From positions 1 to 16,530 of the forward strand of contig DAHVYW010000126.1 of NCBI GenBank assembly GCA_027324025.1: 16,530 nt of DNA, given 5' to 3'. How positions within the stretch are numbered: the first letter of the stretch is position 1; the number at the start of each line of letters is the position of its first letter. The position numbers and the translations under genes are program-made. This document shows, one piece after another, positions 1 through 8,159 of the stretch. This DNA comes from JAJZQD01 sp021847735 (lineage in GTDB: Bacteria; Bacillota; Thermincolia; Thermincolales; UBA2595). The notes beneath the pieces were generated by a model that was not told where the DNA came from, ran no database searches, and saw only the letters and a program-made list of their open reading frames with translations.

Positions 1-6
1 CGGAAT

Positions 7-1830
7 TTAAACACTGAATTTTTCTACCAGGGAATTGAGATTTCCCGACATTTTTGCGAGTGCTTTTGCTGACAGGGCAATTTCTTCGATTGTGGCCGTC
101 ATCTCTTCCGTAGATGCCGAAACTTGTTCGGCCGCGGCAGCACTTTTCTCGGAAACTGCGGAGATTTGGGTAATGGAAGAGACAGCCTGGTCACTACCGG
201 CGGCCATCTGTTCCGTAGCGGCCGTATTTTGTTCAGTGATGGCAGCCACATTTTCAATGCTTTCTACTACTTCGGTGCTTCTTACCGCAACGTTTTGAGC
301 TTCGGTAGAAATATTGCGCACCTGGTTAAGAGCCTCATTGACGGTTCTTAAAATCTCATCCAGAGCTGTACCGGCGCCGGTGGCAAGCCTGACACCTGCT
401 TCAACTTCTCTTGTTCCTTCTTCCATTGCCACTACGGCCCGTTCCGTGCCCTTCTGGATATTTGTTATCAATACTGCAATTTCCTTTGTAGCTTTGCCCG
501 ACCTTTCGGCGAGCTTCCTCACCTCGTCGGCCACCACCGCAAACCCTTTGCCGTGTTCTCCGGCTCTGGCAGCCTCAATAGCCGCATTCAAGGCCAGTAA
601 ATTCGTTTGTTCGGCGATGTCATCTATGACCTCAATGATTTCCCCTATTTGTTGGGAGTGGTCTCCCAATTCTTTTATTTTTTCGGCGGTTTCATATACC
701 TTGTCCTTTATCTTACCCATCCCCGTAACGGTATGAAGGACAGCCTGGCTGCCGTTTTTAGCCACTTCGGAGGTCTGCATGGTAGCATCCAGTACCTGTT
801 GGGCATTCGATGCCACTGCCTCTATGGATGAAGCCATTTCACCCACAGTACGGGAGACCTGATTGACAGATGTCGCTTGTTCCTGTGCCCCGCCTGCAAT
901 GTGACCGATGGCATCACCTAATTGGTTTATAATTTTTACTGTTTCTGTTACGTTTTGGGATTGCTCAGTATTGCTCATGGCTACTTCCTGAATAGCGGAA
1001 GCCACTTGGGACACAACCTTAGCGGATTCGTCGGAGTTCTTGGAAAGTAGTAGGCTTGTATCGGTAACCTGACCGGCGGTGTTTTTAACCTCGGTTATCA
1101 GGTTTTTAATATTACCGATCATGTCATTAAAGGCTCGGGCCATTAAACCGATTTCATCGTTAGTTCTGACCTCGATTGTTTGGGTGAAGTCCCCTAAAGA
1201 AACGAGCTTTGCCTTTTCAACCACTTGGGTCACAGGACGTATAATACTTCTTACTACAGCCAATGTTAAGACCATGGAAAAGATGATTACAATTACTGCG
1301 ACAGCAATAGCAGAATTACGGGCGGTGGCCTGGGCTTTGTTTAGAACTTCGACAGGAATTCCCAACCTTACCGCACCCCAGTGTTTTCCGTCAGCGCTAA
1401 CAGGCACAGAGATATCATATAGGACCTCCCCGGTTTCCCGCTTGTATAATTGGGCTAGGGAAATTTCTGTTGTGGCAGCTTTAATGCCCACCGGGTCATT
1501 AAAAATCTGCCCCTCCCGTTCCAGACTACTGTGAACAATGGCTTTGCCGATATTGTCAACCAGGACCATGTACCTTATTTCGCTATCTGATTGCATTAAA
1601 TCTTTGTAGCTTTTTCTCAGAAAATCGTAATTCCCCTTTTTGATGCCTTCCTCTGCAATTCCAACAAAAGGGGTTGCGGTCATTTTCCCTTTATCCTCTA
1701 GTTCGTCATAAAGGGTTTTACTTTCGCGGTTAATACTGATAACCGTTGAAGCAAAAAGGGCGAGAAAAACGATAATAATTACCATTGAATTGATTTTCCA
1801 TTTGATACTTCTCTGCACAAAATTTTGCAT
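7..1830 (-). CDS. Methyl-accepting chemotaxis protein (transmembrane chemoreceptor)
   Basis: A 607-residue chemoreceptor that would signal to the CheA/CheW kinase complex at the cytoplasmic membrane. Visible in order: an N-terminal membrane helix (about residues 13-32); an extracytoplasmic sensor region (about 34-170) whose second half (MVLVDNIGKAIVHS ... YDISVPVSADGKHWGAV) looks like a single-Cache/PAS-like fold; a second membrane helix (about 173-193); a HAMP linker (about 194-246, with the DEIGLMARAFNDM segment); and a long coiled-coil signalling domain. The conserved hairpin tip lies at about 419-439 (EAARAGEHGKGFAVVADEVR), preceded by NLLALNAAIEA. The length is normal for a two-helix receptor. 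The start ATG (complement of 1828-1830) has a GGGAGGAAG ribosome binding site about 6 bases upstream. The gene is divergent from valS and no other chemotaxis gene is in view, so the ligand is unknown. Family assignment is certain. Confidence 0.97.
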   Translation of the reverse strand: MQNFVQRSIKWKINSMVIIIVFLALFASTVISINRESKTLYDELEDKGKMTATPFVGIAEEGIKKGNYDFLRKSYKDLMQSDSEIRYMVLVDNIGKAIVHSSLEREGQIFNDPVGIKAATTEISLAQLYKRETGEVLYDISVPVSADGKHWGAVRLGIPVEVLNKAQATARNSAIAVAVIVIIFSMVLTLAVVRSIIRPVTQVVEKAKLVSLGDFTQTIEVRTNDEIGLMARAFNDMIGNIKNLITEVKNTAGQVTDTSLLLSKNSDESAKVVSQVASAIQEVAMSNTEQSQNVTETVKIINQLGDAIGHIAGGAQEQATSVNQVSRTVGEMASSIEAVASNAQQVLDATMQTSEVAKNGSQAVLHTVTGMGKIKDKVYETAEKIKELGDHSQQIGEIIEVIDDIAEQTNLLALNAAIEAARAGEHGKGFAVVADEVRKLAERSGKATKEIAVLITNIQKGTERAVVAMEEGTREVEAGVRLATGAGTALDEILRTVNEALNQVRNISTEAQNVAVRSTEVVESIENVAAITEQNTAATEQMAAGSDQAVSSITQISAVSEKSAAAAEQVSASTEEMTATIEEIALSAKALAKMSGNLNSLVEKFSV

Positions 1831-1870
1831 CTTTCTTCCTCCCTTATTCTTATCAGAAGGTACTGCAAAA

Positions 1871-1905
1871 AGGTAATACGGAAACTTAGGATGTCCGTAT
1901 TACCT
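1871..1905 (-). terminator. Perfect 12-bp inverted repeat plus T-run in the chemoreceptor leader
   Basis: AGGTAATACGGA (1871-1882) and TCCGTATTACCT (1894-1905) are exact reverse complements separated by 11 bases. On the minus strand the second arm runs directly into TTTTT (complement of 1866-1870), which is the form of an intrinsic terminator. It lies about 40 bases before the chemoreceptor start codon, so it would act as an attenuator in the leader, or alternatively as a palindromic protein-binding site. The repeat is certain; its function is inferred. Confidence 0.5.
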
Positions 1906-1930
1906 CTAAGTAAAATAGTACCATTTACTA

Positions 1931-1958
1931 ATATCGTATTAATTGCAAAAAAACTTTA
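1931..1958 (-). promoter_or_regulatory. Possible sigma-D (flagellar/chemotaxis) promoter for the chemoreceptor
   Basis: On the minus strand a TAAA box (complement of 1955-1958) is followed 16 bases later by TACGATAT (complement of 1931-1938). This matches six of eight positions of the GCCGATAT -10 box of sigma-28-type promoters that drive chemotaxis genes in Gram-positive bacteria. The spacing is one base longer than usual and the region is AT-rich, so a chance match is possible. Confidence 0.35.
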
Positions 1959-2023
1959 AAATAAGTTACATATCTTATACCAAAGTCTATGAAGGGTGGG
2001 GTGGGACCCAATTTGTAATAGCA

Positions 2024-2051
2024 TTGACAACAATGGCAGGTTTGGTATAAT
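2024..2051 (+). promoter_or_regulatory. Sigma-A promoter of the valS T-box leader
   Basis: A perfect -35 box TTGACA (2024-2029) and a perfect -10 box TATAAT (2046-2051) are separated by 16 bases. Transcription should begin near 2058, just before stem I of the T-box leader. This is the best consensus promoter in the window. Confidence 0.85.
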
Positions 2052-2057
2052 ATATAA

Positions 2058-2316
2058 CTCAGAAAAATTCTAAAGGCTATTGATGGAGAGTAGTAGTTTT
2101 CCTTACCCTGCAGAGAGGGGGACCCCCGGCTGAAAGGTCTCCTAAGGAATGGAATTCGAAGTCGCTCCGGAGCCGTGGGACTGAATTTGCTGAGTAAGTC
2201 CCACCGGGGATGCCCGTTATAGCCCTGAAGAGTCAGGAGCTTTCAGAGTCCTGAAACTAAGGTGGTACCGCGGAAGAACTTCTTTTCGTCCTTACATGGA
2301 TGAGGGAGGTTTTTTT
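2058..2316 (+). promoter_or_regulatory. Valine T-box riboswitch leader of valS
   Basis: A tRNA-sensing leader between the promoter and valS. The hallmark T-box, AAGGTGGTACCGCG, is at 2259-2272. It follows a hairpin TCAGGA/TCCTGA and, further upstream, an 8-bp stem GTGGGACT (2175-2182)/AGTCCCAC (2197-2204). Stem I occupies about 2076-2170, and in its specifier loop the sequence GAA-GTC-GC places the codon GTC (valine) at 2161-2163, agreeing with the downstream gene. Uncharged tRNA-Val would pair with the GTC specifier and the T-box bulge, stabilise the antiterminator and allow valS to be read. The exact stem I boundaries were not folded computationally. Confidence 0.93.
2277..2316 (+). terminator. 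Regulated intrinsic terminator of the valS T-box
   Basis: AACTTCTTT (2277-2285) pairs with AGGGAGGTT (2303-2311) through G-U pairs. An inner CGTCC (2287-2291)/GGATG (2298-2302) stem caps it with a 6-base loop, and a run of seven T ends at 2316. The 5' arm follows directly after the T-box sequence, as expected for the terminator alternative of a T-box antiterminator. Confidence 0.85.
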
Positions 2317-2374
2317 AGTTTCGCAGGTAGTTGTCGGCTTTTGCAGTTTGTTTAATAAGACAGGAGGATTTTTA

Positions 2375-5020
2375 ATGGAGGAGAAAAATATTCCAACTAC
2401 GTATGACCCCCAACAGGTCGAAAAGAAATGGTACAAGTTCTGGGAGGACGGGGGCTTTTTCCACGCCCGGGTGGAAAAGGACACAAAGCCCTTCACTATT
2501 GTTATGCCTCCGCCCAATGTAACAGGGGCCCTGCATATGGGGCATGCCATGGATAATACTCTCCAGGATATTTTGACCAGGTGGCGCCGGATGCAGGGAT
2601 ACAACGCCCTGTGGATGCCCGGTACTGACCATGCCGGGATAGCCACCCAGGCTAAGGTCGAAGAGCAGCTTGCTAAAGAAGGTGTGTCCAAATATGACCT
2701 GGGCAGAGAAAAGTTTCTCGAGCGGGTTTGGGAATGGAAGGAATTTTATCATGCCAGGATAGCCAGCCAATTGAAAGTACTGGGGTCTTCCTGTGACTGG
2801 GACCGTGAACGTTTCACGATGGACGAGGGGTGCTCCCATGCTGTCCAGAAAGTGTTTGTGGAATTATTCCGGAAAGGCCTGATTTATCAGGGCAACTATA
2901 TTATCAACTGGTGCCCCAAGTGCAATACCACCATTTCCGATATTGAGGTTGAACATGAGGAACTGGGGGGGCATTTTTATCACTTCCGATATCCTGTTAA
3001 ACACAGTGACGAATTTGTTTACCTAGTCACAACCCGGCCGGAAACAATGCTTGGAGATACGGCTGTGGCTGTTCATCCCGATGATGAAAGATACAGACAC
3101 CTGGTGGGGAAAACCGTCATCCTGCCCCTCGTAGGGCGGGAGCTTCCGGTTATTGCTGACGAGTATGTTGACCCCGACTTTGGGACGGGAGTGGTTAAGA
3201 TTACCCCGGCCCACGACCCCAATGACTTTGAAGTGGGCCGGCGACATAACCTTCCCCAGCTCAATGTCATGAATCTGGACGGCACCATGAACGGTGAGGC
3301 CGGCAAGTACGAGGGTATGGACAGGTACGAGTGCCGCAAACAAATCATTAAGGATATGGAGGCAGAGGGGTTTTTAATCAAAATTGAGGACCATGTCCAT
3401 GCGGTTGGGCAGTGCTACAGGTGTACAACTGTAGTTGAGCCGATGATTTCCAAACAGTGGTTTGTAAAGATGAAGCCTCTGGCGGAACCTGCCATTCAGG
3501 CCGCTAAGGACGGGAGCGTGCGGTTTATCCCGGAAAGGTTTACCAAGGTTTATCTGGGCTGGCTGGAAAATATTCGCGACTGGTGTATTTCCCGGCAGTT
3601 ATGGTGGGGCCACAGGATTCCTGTTTGGTACTGCCAGGAGTGTAACGAGATCGTTTGTGATACCGAACCTCCGGCCAAGTGTCCCAAATGTGGAAGCGCA
3701 AAGTTGGAACAGGACCCTGACGTCCTCGACACGTGGTTTAGCTCGGGCTTATGGCCCTTTTCGACCCTAGGGTGGCCGGAAAAAACCGCCGAACTGGAAC
3801 ACTTCTACCCGACTTCGGTGCTTGTGACCGGGAGGGATATAATCTTTTTCTGGGTGGCCCGGATGATATTTATGGCCATGGAGTTTATGCAGGACGTACC
3901 TTTTAGAGATGTATTCATTCACGGCCTTATTTTGGATGCCCAAGGCAGAAAAATGAGCAAATCCCTGAACAACGGGGTCGATCCGATAGAGGTTATTGAG
4001 AAGTACGGTGCCGACACTCTGAGATTTATGCTAATTACCGGAAACACCCCGGGTAACGACCTGCGGTTTCATTTTGAACGCCTTGATAACACCAGGAACT
4101 TTGCCAACAAAATCTGGAACGCTTCCCGTTTCGTAATGATGAACTTAAGCGATTTTAACCCGGAAGAAGTGGGTCAAAAGTACACTTTGGCTGATAGGTG
4201 GATTTTAAGCAGACTCAATGAAACCGCCAAAGAGGTCACCAGGAACCTGGAAAGGTATGACCTCGGTGAAGCGGCCAGGGTTTTGTATGATTTCATTTGG
4301 AACGAATTCTGTGACTGGTATATCGAGCTGGTGAAACCGGCTCTGTACGGCAAAAAAGATGAAGAAAGCAGGAAAACGGCCCAGTACGTGCTGTGGCATG
4401 CCCTTTCGAATACGATGAAACTGCTCCACCCGATGATGCCTTTTATCACTGAGGAAATCTGGCAGCACCTGCCCCACGAGGGCGAAACCATCATGCTGCA
4501 GGAATGGCCCGAGTATGACCCTTTACTGACAGATCACGAGGCAGTGGAGCAAATGACAACCGTGATGGAAGTTATCAGAGCTATTAGAAACATCAGGGGA
4601 GAGATGAATGTTCCTCCCTCCCGCAAAGCGGAAGTCGTCATAGCGGCAAACACCGATGCCAGTTACAGCCATCTGCGGGGCGGGCTTGATTATGTGGAGC
4701 ACCTGGCCGGGGCGTCGGAGATTGTTTTGGAAAAGACGATTTTCACTAAACCGGAGAACGCCATGACTGCAATTACAAGGGGCATTGAAGTGTTTGTGCC
4801 GTTAAAAGGGCTAATTGACATCGATGTGGAAATAGCCCGCCTGGCAAAAGAACTAGCCGTCCTGGACAAGGAATTGGCCCGGGTCAATGGCAAGCTGTCC
4901 AATGCTGGTTTCTTAGATAAAGCCCCCGCGGATGTAATTGAAAAGGAGCGCGCCAAACAGCAACAATTCCAGGACAAAAGAAACACCATTGAAGAAAGGC
5001 TGCAGAGCCTGAAAGCGTAA
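2375..5020 (+). CDS. valS: Valine--tRNA ligase
   Basis: Cytoplasmic class I aminoacyl-tRNA synthetase that charges tRNA-Val. The start is ATG 2375, seven bases after AGGAGG (2362-2367). An in-frame ATG at 2300 lies inside the T-box terminator and is not the start. The protein has 881 residues, normal for the family. Seen: HIGH motif as HMGH (54-57) after PPPNVTGAL; the editing domain with TTRPETMLGDTAVAVHP from about residue 218; a CxxC pair set (WCPKC, CPKCG) typical of zinc-ribbon-bearing ValRS; the KMSKS motif exactly at 526-530; an anticodon-binding helical domain; and the C-terminal tRNA-binding coiled coil (about 815-881, IARLAKELAVLDKELARV). Expression is set by the T-box leader. folC follows 25 bases later, so the two are probably cotranscribed. 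Confidence 0.98.
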   Translation: MEEKNIPTTYDPQQVEKKWYKFWEDGGFFHARVEKDTKPFTIVMPPPNVTGALHMGHAMDNTLQDILTRWRRMQGYNALWMPGTDHAGIATQAKVEEQLAKEGVSKYDLGREKFLERVWEWKEFYHARIASQLKVLGSSCDWDRERFTMDEGCSHAVQKVFVELFRKGLIYQGNYIINWCPKCNTTISDIEVEHEELGGHFYHFRYPVKHSDEFVYLVTTRPETMLGDTAVAVHPDDERYRHLVGKTVILPLVGRELPVIADEYVDPDFGTGVVKITPAHDPNDFEVGRRHNLPQLNVMNLDGTMNGEAGKYEGMDRYECRKQIIKDMEAEGFLIKIEDHVHAVGQCYRCTTVVEPMISKQWFVKMKPLAEPAIQAAKDGSVRFIPERFTKVYLGWLENIRDWCISRQLWWGHRIPVWYCQECNEIVCDTEPPAKCPKCGSAKLEQDPDVLDTWFSSGLWPFSTLGWPEKTAELEHFYPTSVLVTGRDIIFFWVARMIFMAMEFMQDVPFRDVFIHGLILDAQGRKMSKSLNNGVDPIEVIEKYGADTLRFMLITGNTPGNDLRFHFERLDNTRNFANKIWNASRFVMMNLSDFNPEEVGQKYTLADRWILSRLNETAKEVTRNLERYDLGEAARVLYDFIWNEFCDWYIELVKPALYGKKDEESRKTAQYVLWHALSNTMKLLHPMMPFITEEIWQHLPHEGETIMLQEWPEYDPLLTDHEAVEQMTTVMEVIRAIRNIRGEMNVPPSRKAEVVIAANTDASYSHLRGGLDYVEHLAGASEIVLEKTIFTKPENAMTAITRGIEVFVPLKGLIDIDVEIARLAKELAVLDKELARVNGKLSNAGFLDKAPADVIEKERAKQQQFQDKRNTIEERLQSLKA

Positions 5021-5045
5021 AATACCGAAAAGGTAGGAAACACCG

Positions 5046-6338
5046 ATGAATTTTGGAGAGGCAATGGAATTTCTGCGAAACCTAACCAAGTTTGGGTTTA
5101 ATTTCGGGTTGGGTCGGGTTGAAGAACTCTTGAGAAGGCTGGGGAGCCCTCATAAAAAAATCCGGGTTATTCATGTCGGCGGCACCAATGGCAAAGGGTC
5201 AACAGCTACGATGATTGCTGCTATACTGCAGGCCCAGGGGTACAGGACAGGGATATTTACTTCCCCCCACCTCCATTCCTATTGTGAGCGGTATAAGATA
5301 AACGGGGTGGAAATAAGCAGTCAACGTATCGCCGGATTGCTGACCAGGCTCAGGCCTCACCTGGAAGAGATGGTCGCAGAAGGGTTTGAGCACCCTACTG
5401 AATTCGAAGTCAGTACAGCCCTCGGCTTTGTTTACTTTTTTGAAGAAAAGGTGGATTTTCTGGTTTTGGAGGTAGGGTTGGGGGGCTCCATTGATTCCAC
5501 CAATGTGGTTACCCCTTTAGTCTCAGTAATTACCAATGTGGCCATGGACCATATGGACTACCTTGGCAATACCGTTTCGGAAATAGCTGCTGTAAAATCA
5601 GGTATAATCAAACCGGGGGTGTCGGCAGTAACCGCCGCCGCCGACCCCGAAGCCCTGGCAGTAATCAGGGCGGCCTGCCGCCAAATGAACTGCCGGTTAA
5701 CAGAGGTCGGCCGGGATATCACCTGGGAAATAAAAAGAAGTATAGCAGATGGCCAGGAGTTTGACCTGCAAACCCATTCCCGGTTATACCGAAACCTGTT
5801 TATCAGGCTGGCAGGGCTTCACCAGGTGGTTAACGCCGCTACGGCAGTAGCTGCCATTGAAGCCCTAAGCAGGGACGGTTTTTCCCTTAATGAAGATTCC
5901 GTCAGGGAAGGCTTGCAGAATGCTGTTTGGCCCGCCCGGTTGGAAATGGTAAGCCTTGGCCCGCGGGTTTTACTGGATGGTGCCCATAACCTGCATGGTT
6001 CCTTGACTCTGCGGCAGGCTTTAACGGAAGTCTTTACTTACCGGCGACTTATTCTGGTCTTTGGAATGTTAGGTGACAAGGAGAGGGAGAAGGTAGTTGC
6101 CCAGCTTGCACCCCTGGCCAGGGCGGTTGTGGTCACTAAACCTAACTCTCCCAGGGCCGGGGACTGGGAAAAAATCGCCGATGAGGTCAAAAAATACGTT
6201 GAAGAGGTATACTTGATCGAAAATATTCACCAGGCAGTGAAAAAGGGGATGAGCCTGGCCGAGCCGGAAGATTTGGTGTGTGTGACTGGGTCGTTGTACA
6301 TGGTTGCCGAAGCCCGCGAGCTGTTTGTCGGCAGTTGA
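5046..6338 (+). CDS. folC: Bifunctional folylpolyglutamate synthase / dihydrofolate synthase
   Basis: Cytoplasmic Mur-ligase-type enzyme that adds glutamate to dihydropteroate and/or to reduced folates using ATP. The protein has 430 residues, the usual length. Seen: N-terminal FGFNFGLGRVEELLRRLG; ATP-binding loop GTNGKGS (46-52); FTSPHLHSYCERYKING (71-87), a substrate-binding signature; LEVGLGGSIDSTNVV (141-155); MDHMDYLG (168-174); the lysine in AAVKSGIIKPG (K184) that is carbamylated in the family; and DGAHN (311-315). GGSIDSTN differs slightly from the common GGRLDATN. The start ATG 5046 is preceded by AAAGGTAGGAAA. valS-folC adjacency is common in Firmicutes and the 25-base gap suggests one operon closed by the terminator at 6442. 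Confidence 0.96.
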   Translation: MNFGEAMEFLRNLTKFGFNFGLGRVEELLRRLGSPHKKIRVIHVGGTNGKGSTATMIAAILQAQGYRTGIFTSPHLHSYCERYKINGVEISSQRIAGLLTRLRPHLEEMVAEGFEHPTEFEVSTALGFVYFFEEKVDFLVLEVGLGGSIDSTNVVTPLVSVITNVAMDHMDYLGNTVSEIAAVKSGIIKPGVSAVTAAADPEALAVIRAACRQMNCRLTEVGRDITWEIKRSIADGQEFDLQTHSRLYRNLFIRLAGLHQVVNAATAVAAIEALSRDGFSLNEDSVREGLQNAVWPARLEMVSLGPRVLLDGAHNLHGSLTLRQALTEVFTYRRLILVFGMLGDKEREKVVAQLAPLARAVVVTKPNSPRAGDWEKIADEVKKYVEEVYLIENIHQAVKKGMSLAEPEDLVCVTGSLYMVAEARELFVGS

Positions 6339-6391
6339 TAAACTACGCCTGGCGTCGTCACCGGTGCCGATGGCATCCTCTACGTAATGCC

Positions 6392-6418
6392 GGTTGGTTT
6401 GCTTCACAAACCTTCCAA
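6392..6418. repeat. Small hairpin repeat, related to the one at 8926
   Basis: GGTTGGTTTG-CTTCA-CAAACCTTCCAA matches the segment at 8926-8952 at about 23 of 27 positions. Both contain GGTTT(R) and (Y)AAACC arms. The closing pair is G-C here (6401/6407) and A-T in the other copy (8935/8941), a compensatory change. The surrounding 6339-6391 shows no gene and no clear heptamer array, so this is probably a fragment of the repeat element found whole inside 8842-8995. Confidence 0.5.
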
Positions 6419-6441
6419 ATTTTATAGTTCTTGAAATTAAG

Positions 6442-6472
6442 ACCCACACCTGGAGGTGTGGGTTTGAGTTTT
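6442..6472 (+). terminator. Intrinsic terminator of the valS-folC operon
   Basis: ACCCACACC (6442-6450), loop TGGA, GGTGTGGGT (6455-6463), then a T-rich tail TTTGAGTTTT. The nine-base-pair GC-rich stem about 100 bases after the folC stop is a typical operon end. Confidence 0.85.
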
Positions 6473-6492
6473 CAGATACAGTCTTGTTCTAA

Positions 6493-6521
6493 TTGACAAG
6501 CACCCTCCATATTATTACTTT
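6493..6521 (+). promoter_or_regulatory. Probable sigma-A promoter of the SPOR-domain gene
   Basis: Perfect -35 box TTGACA (6493-6498), 17-base spacer and a weak -10 box TACTTT (6516-6521). It lies between the folC terminator and the next gene, where a new promoter is expected. The -10 box is poor, so the exact site is uncertain. Confidence 0.5.
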
Positions 6522-6549
6522 GAGAGGTATGTAACGGATTATTACGGGG

Positions 6550-7389
6550 GTGTGGACGGTGTACAGGAACCTTAAAATACGGCTTGGGCTCTGGTTATGC
6601 ATTCTGTCAATAAGCGCGTTAGCAGTGGGAGGAGCACTCTACCTGGGCAAACTGTACCTGGGGATAATAAGAGAGGGCGGTGTTCCCAAAAGCACAAAAG
6701 TCGATGCCAACACGTCGAAATCAGTGGTGGCCCGGGATGAACAAAAAACGCTGCTGTTAAACCCTATACCGGTATATTACCTTCAGGTCGGAGTATATTC
6801 GGACTTACAGGGGGCACAGGAAGCGGCAGTGCCTTTTCAGGAAATGGGGTATATGCCGTATATAACGCAATCCGCTCCGTATAAGATATGGATAGGGATA
6901 TATCAAAGGCGCGGTGATACCGAATTTGTTAAACAGCAGTTGAGGGACAAGGGCTTTGGGAGTTTCACTGCCGCTACTGTCATCAACGGTTCCAACTTAC
7001 GGTACAATAAAGGTATGGAAGCCTTTATGATGGAAATAGCCCCTGTGCTGGAGGTATATACCGTATGGTTGAAAGAGAATTTGGCTTTGTTCCAGGCGGA
7101 CCATGTTGACCGTTTGAACTGGGATATAGTGGAGAAGCAATATCCGGTAATAGAGAAAGTGTATAGTGATATCCGGGGTTTAAATAATGAGGCGAGTTCC
7201 AATAACGACGCCATAAACGAAAAATTTCGCAGCCTTAATGATACGGTGGGAGGGTATCAAACGGGGCTGGAGGTCCTGAAAAAGCAGAGAAACCAGGAAA
7301 GTTACTCGGCATTGCAGTACAGGCTGCTTGAATTTATCGACAACTATCTACTGTTATGGCAAAGAATTGATAATATCAGCAAAACTTAA
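6550..7389 (+). CDS. Membrane-anchored SPOR-domain protein
   Basis: A 279-residue protein of unknown specific role. Seen: a short basic N-terminus, one membrane helix (about residues 13-38, LGLWLCILSISALAVGG), a linker, then a SPOR domain (about 74-147) that begins YYLQVGVYSDLQGAQEA and contains YKIWIGIYQRRGDTEFVKQQL. The rest (150-279) is mainly helical, with two predicted amphipathic stretches. SPOR domains bind denuded glycan strands of septal peptidoglycan, so an extracytoplasmic cell-division or sporulation role is inferred. Start choice is uncertain: GTG 6550 gives the longest frame, but GTG 6559 has GGGGG (6546-6550) eight bases upstream and may be the true start, shortening the protein by three residues. 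Similar SPOR proteins often sit between folC and maf/mre genes in clostridia. Confidence 0.85.
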   Translation: MWTVYRNLKIRLGLWLCILSISALAVGGALYLGKLYLGIIREGGVPKSTKVDANTSKSVVARDEQKTLLLNPIPVYYLQVGVYSDLQGAQEAAVPFQEMGYMPYITQSAPYKIWIGIYQRRGDTEFVKQQLRDKGFGSFTAATVINGSNLRYNKGMEAFMMEIAPVLEVYTVWLKENLALFQADHVDRLNWDIVEKQYPVIEKVYSDIRGLNNEASSNNDAINEKFRSLNDTVGGYQTGLEVLKKQRNQESYSALQYRLLEFIDNYLLLWQRIDNISKT

Positions 7390-7391
7390 CA

Positions 7392-7420
7392 TTGTCCTAC
7401 TCCATTCCCCATGATATAAT
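7392..7420 (+). promoter_or_regulatory. Sigma-A promoter of rex
   Basis: -35 box TTGTCC (7392-7397), 17-base spacer, perfect -10 box TATAAT (7415-7420) with the extended TG at 7412-7413. It overlaps the very end of the intergenic gap after the SPOR gene and lies about 30 bases before the rex start. No TTGTGAA/TTCACAA-type Rex operator is visible around it. Confidence 0.8.
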
Positions 7421-7451
7421 TAAAAACTAAGAAGGCAAAGGAGGGAATGAA

Positions 7452-8084
7452 GTGAAGGCGTTAAAGATCCCTGAAGCAACGATAGTCAGATTGTCTGTTT
7501 ATTCACGTTTTCTTGAACAGGCCGATAAAAAGGGCATTATTACCATATCATCCGGTGAAATAGCAGAAGGTGTTGGCGTTAGCCCAGCGCAGGTAAGGAA
7601 AGACCTGGCTTATTTCGGAGAATTCGGAACCAGAGGTGTGGGCTACAATGTCAAGGATCTTCTTAAGCATACACTAAAGATTCTGGGCCTTAACGGAAAG
7701 TGGACAGTGGTTCTGGTCGGGGCCGGTAATCTCGGCTCGGCCCTTGTTTCCTACAGGGGTTTCCGGGAGCGCGGCTTTGACATAGTTGGCATATTTGACA
7801 ATGATTTGACCAAAATCGGAAAGAGGCTTTTGGACATTGAAGTACAAGGGACCGAGAAACTGGAGCAGGTAGTCAGGGAAAACGATGTCAAAATAGGCAT
7901 CCTTACCGTTACCGCACCAGCCGCCCAAGAAGCTGCTAACCAATTGATCAATGCCGGTGTCAAGGCTATTCTAAATTTTGCGCCCAGGGTTTTGTCAGTT
8001 CCGGAAGACGTTCAGGTAAGGGATATCGACCTGTCGACCAGGCTGGAGATTCTGACTTTCCATCTCTGCCTAAGAGATTTATAA
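7452..8084 (+). CDS. rex: Redox-sensing transcriptional repressor Rex
   Basis: Dimeric DNA-binding protein that reads the NADH/NAD+ ratio and represses fermentation and respiration genes when NADH is low. The protein has 210 residues, the family length. Seen: an N-terminal winged-helix domain (about 1-76) with recognition-helix region SPAQVRKDLAYFGEFGTRGVGY (split by the helix-wing turn), then a Rossmann NAD(H)-binding domain starting VVLVGAGNLGSAL (GxGxxG at 90-95), and the C-terminal NFAPRVLSVPEDVQVRDIDLS segment. The start is GTG 7452, with AGGAGGG (7439-7445) six bases before it; the ATG at 7447 is out of frame and closes at once. The neighbouring nuoEF module oxidises or makes NADH, which fits Rex control, but that link is inferred from position only. 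Confidence 0.96.
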   Translation: MKALKIPEATIVRLSVYSRFLEQADKKGIITISSGEIAEGVGVSPAQVRKDLAYFGEFGTRGVGYNVKDLLKHTLKILGLNGKWTVVLVGAGNLGSALVSYRGFRERGFDIVGIFDNDLTKIGKRLLDIEVQGTEKLEQVVRENDVKIGILTVTAPAAQEAANQLINAGVKAILNFAPRVLSVPEDVQVRDIDLSTRLEILTFHLCLRDL

Positions 8085-8141
8085 AGTTACAAGTGAATGT
8101 GAGTATATAAACAAAGAGGCTGTCGCAAGAAACCGCCTTTT

Positions 8142-8150
8142 TGCTATAAT
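8142..8150 (+). promoter_or_regulatory. Extended -10 promoter element before the first hairpin repeat
   Basis: TGCTATAAT (8142-8150) is a perfect extended -10 box. The best -35 candidate, TGTCGC (8121-8126, 18-base spacer), is weak. Transcription would start near 8157, at the foot of the hairpin 8160-8226, in the direction of nuoE. Confidence 0.45.
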
Positions 8151-8159
8151 ATCAGGGCT

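Noticed and set aside
124..831. Several plus-strand open frames within the chemoreceptor gene
   Set aside because: They are antisense shadows of a clear 607-residue receptor, with no family features of their own.
2300..2374. Longer valS start at an upstream ATG
   Set aside because: The ATG is inside the T-box terminator stem; ATG 2375 follows a consensus AGGAGG.
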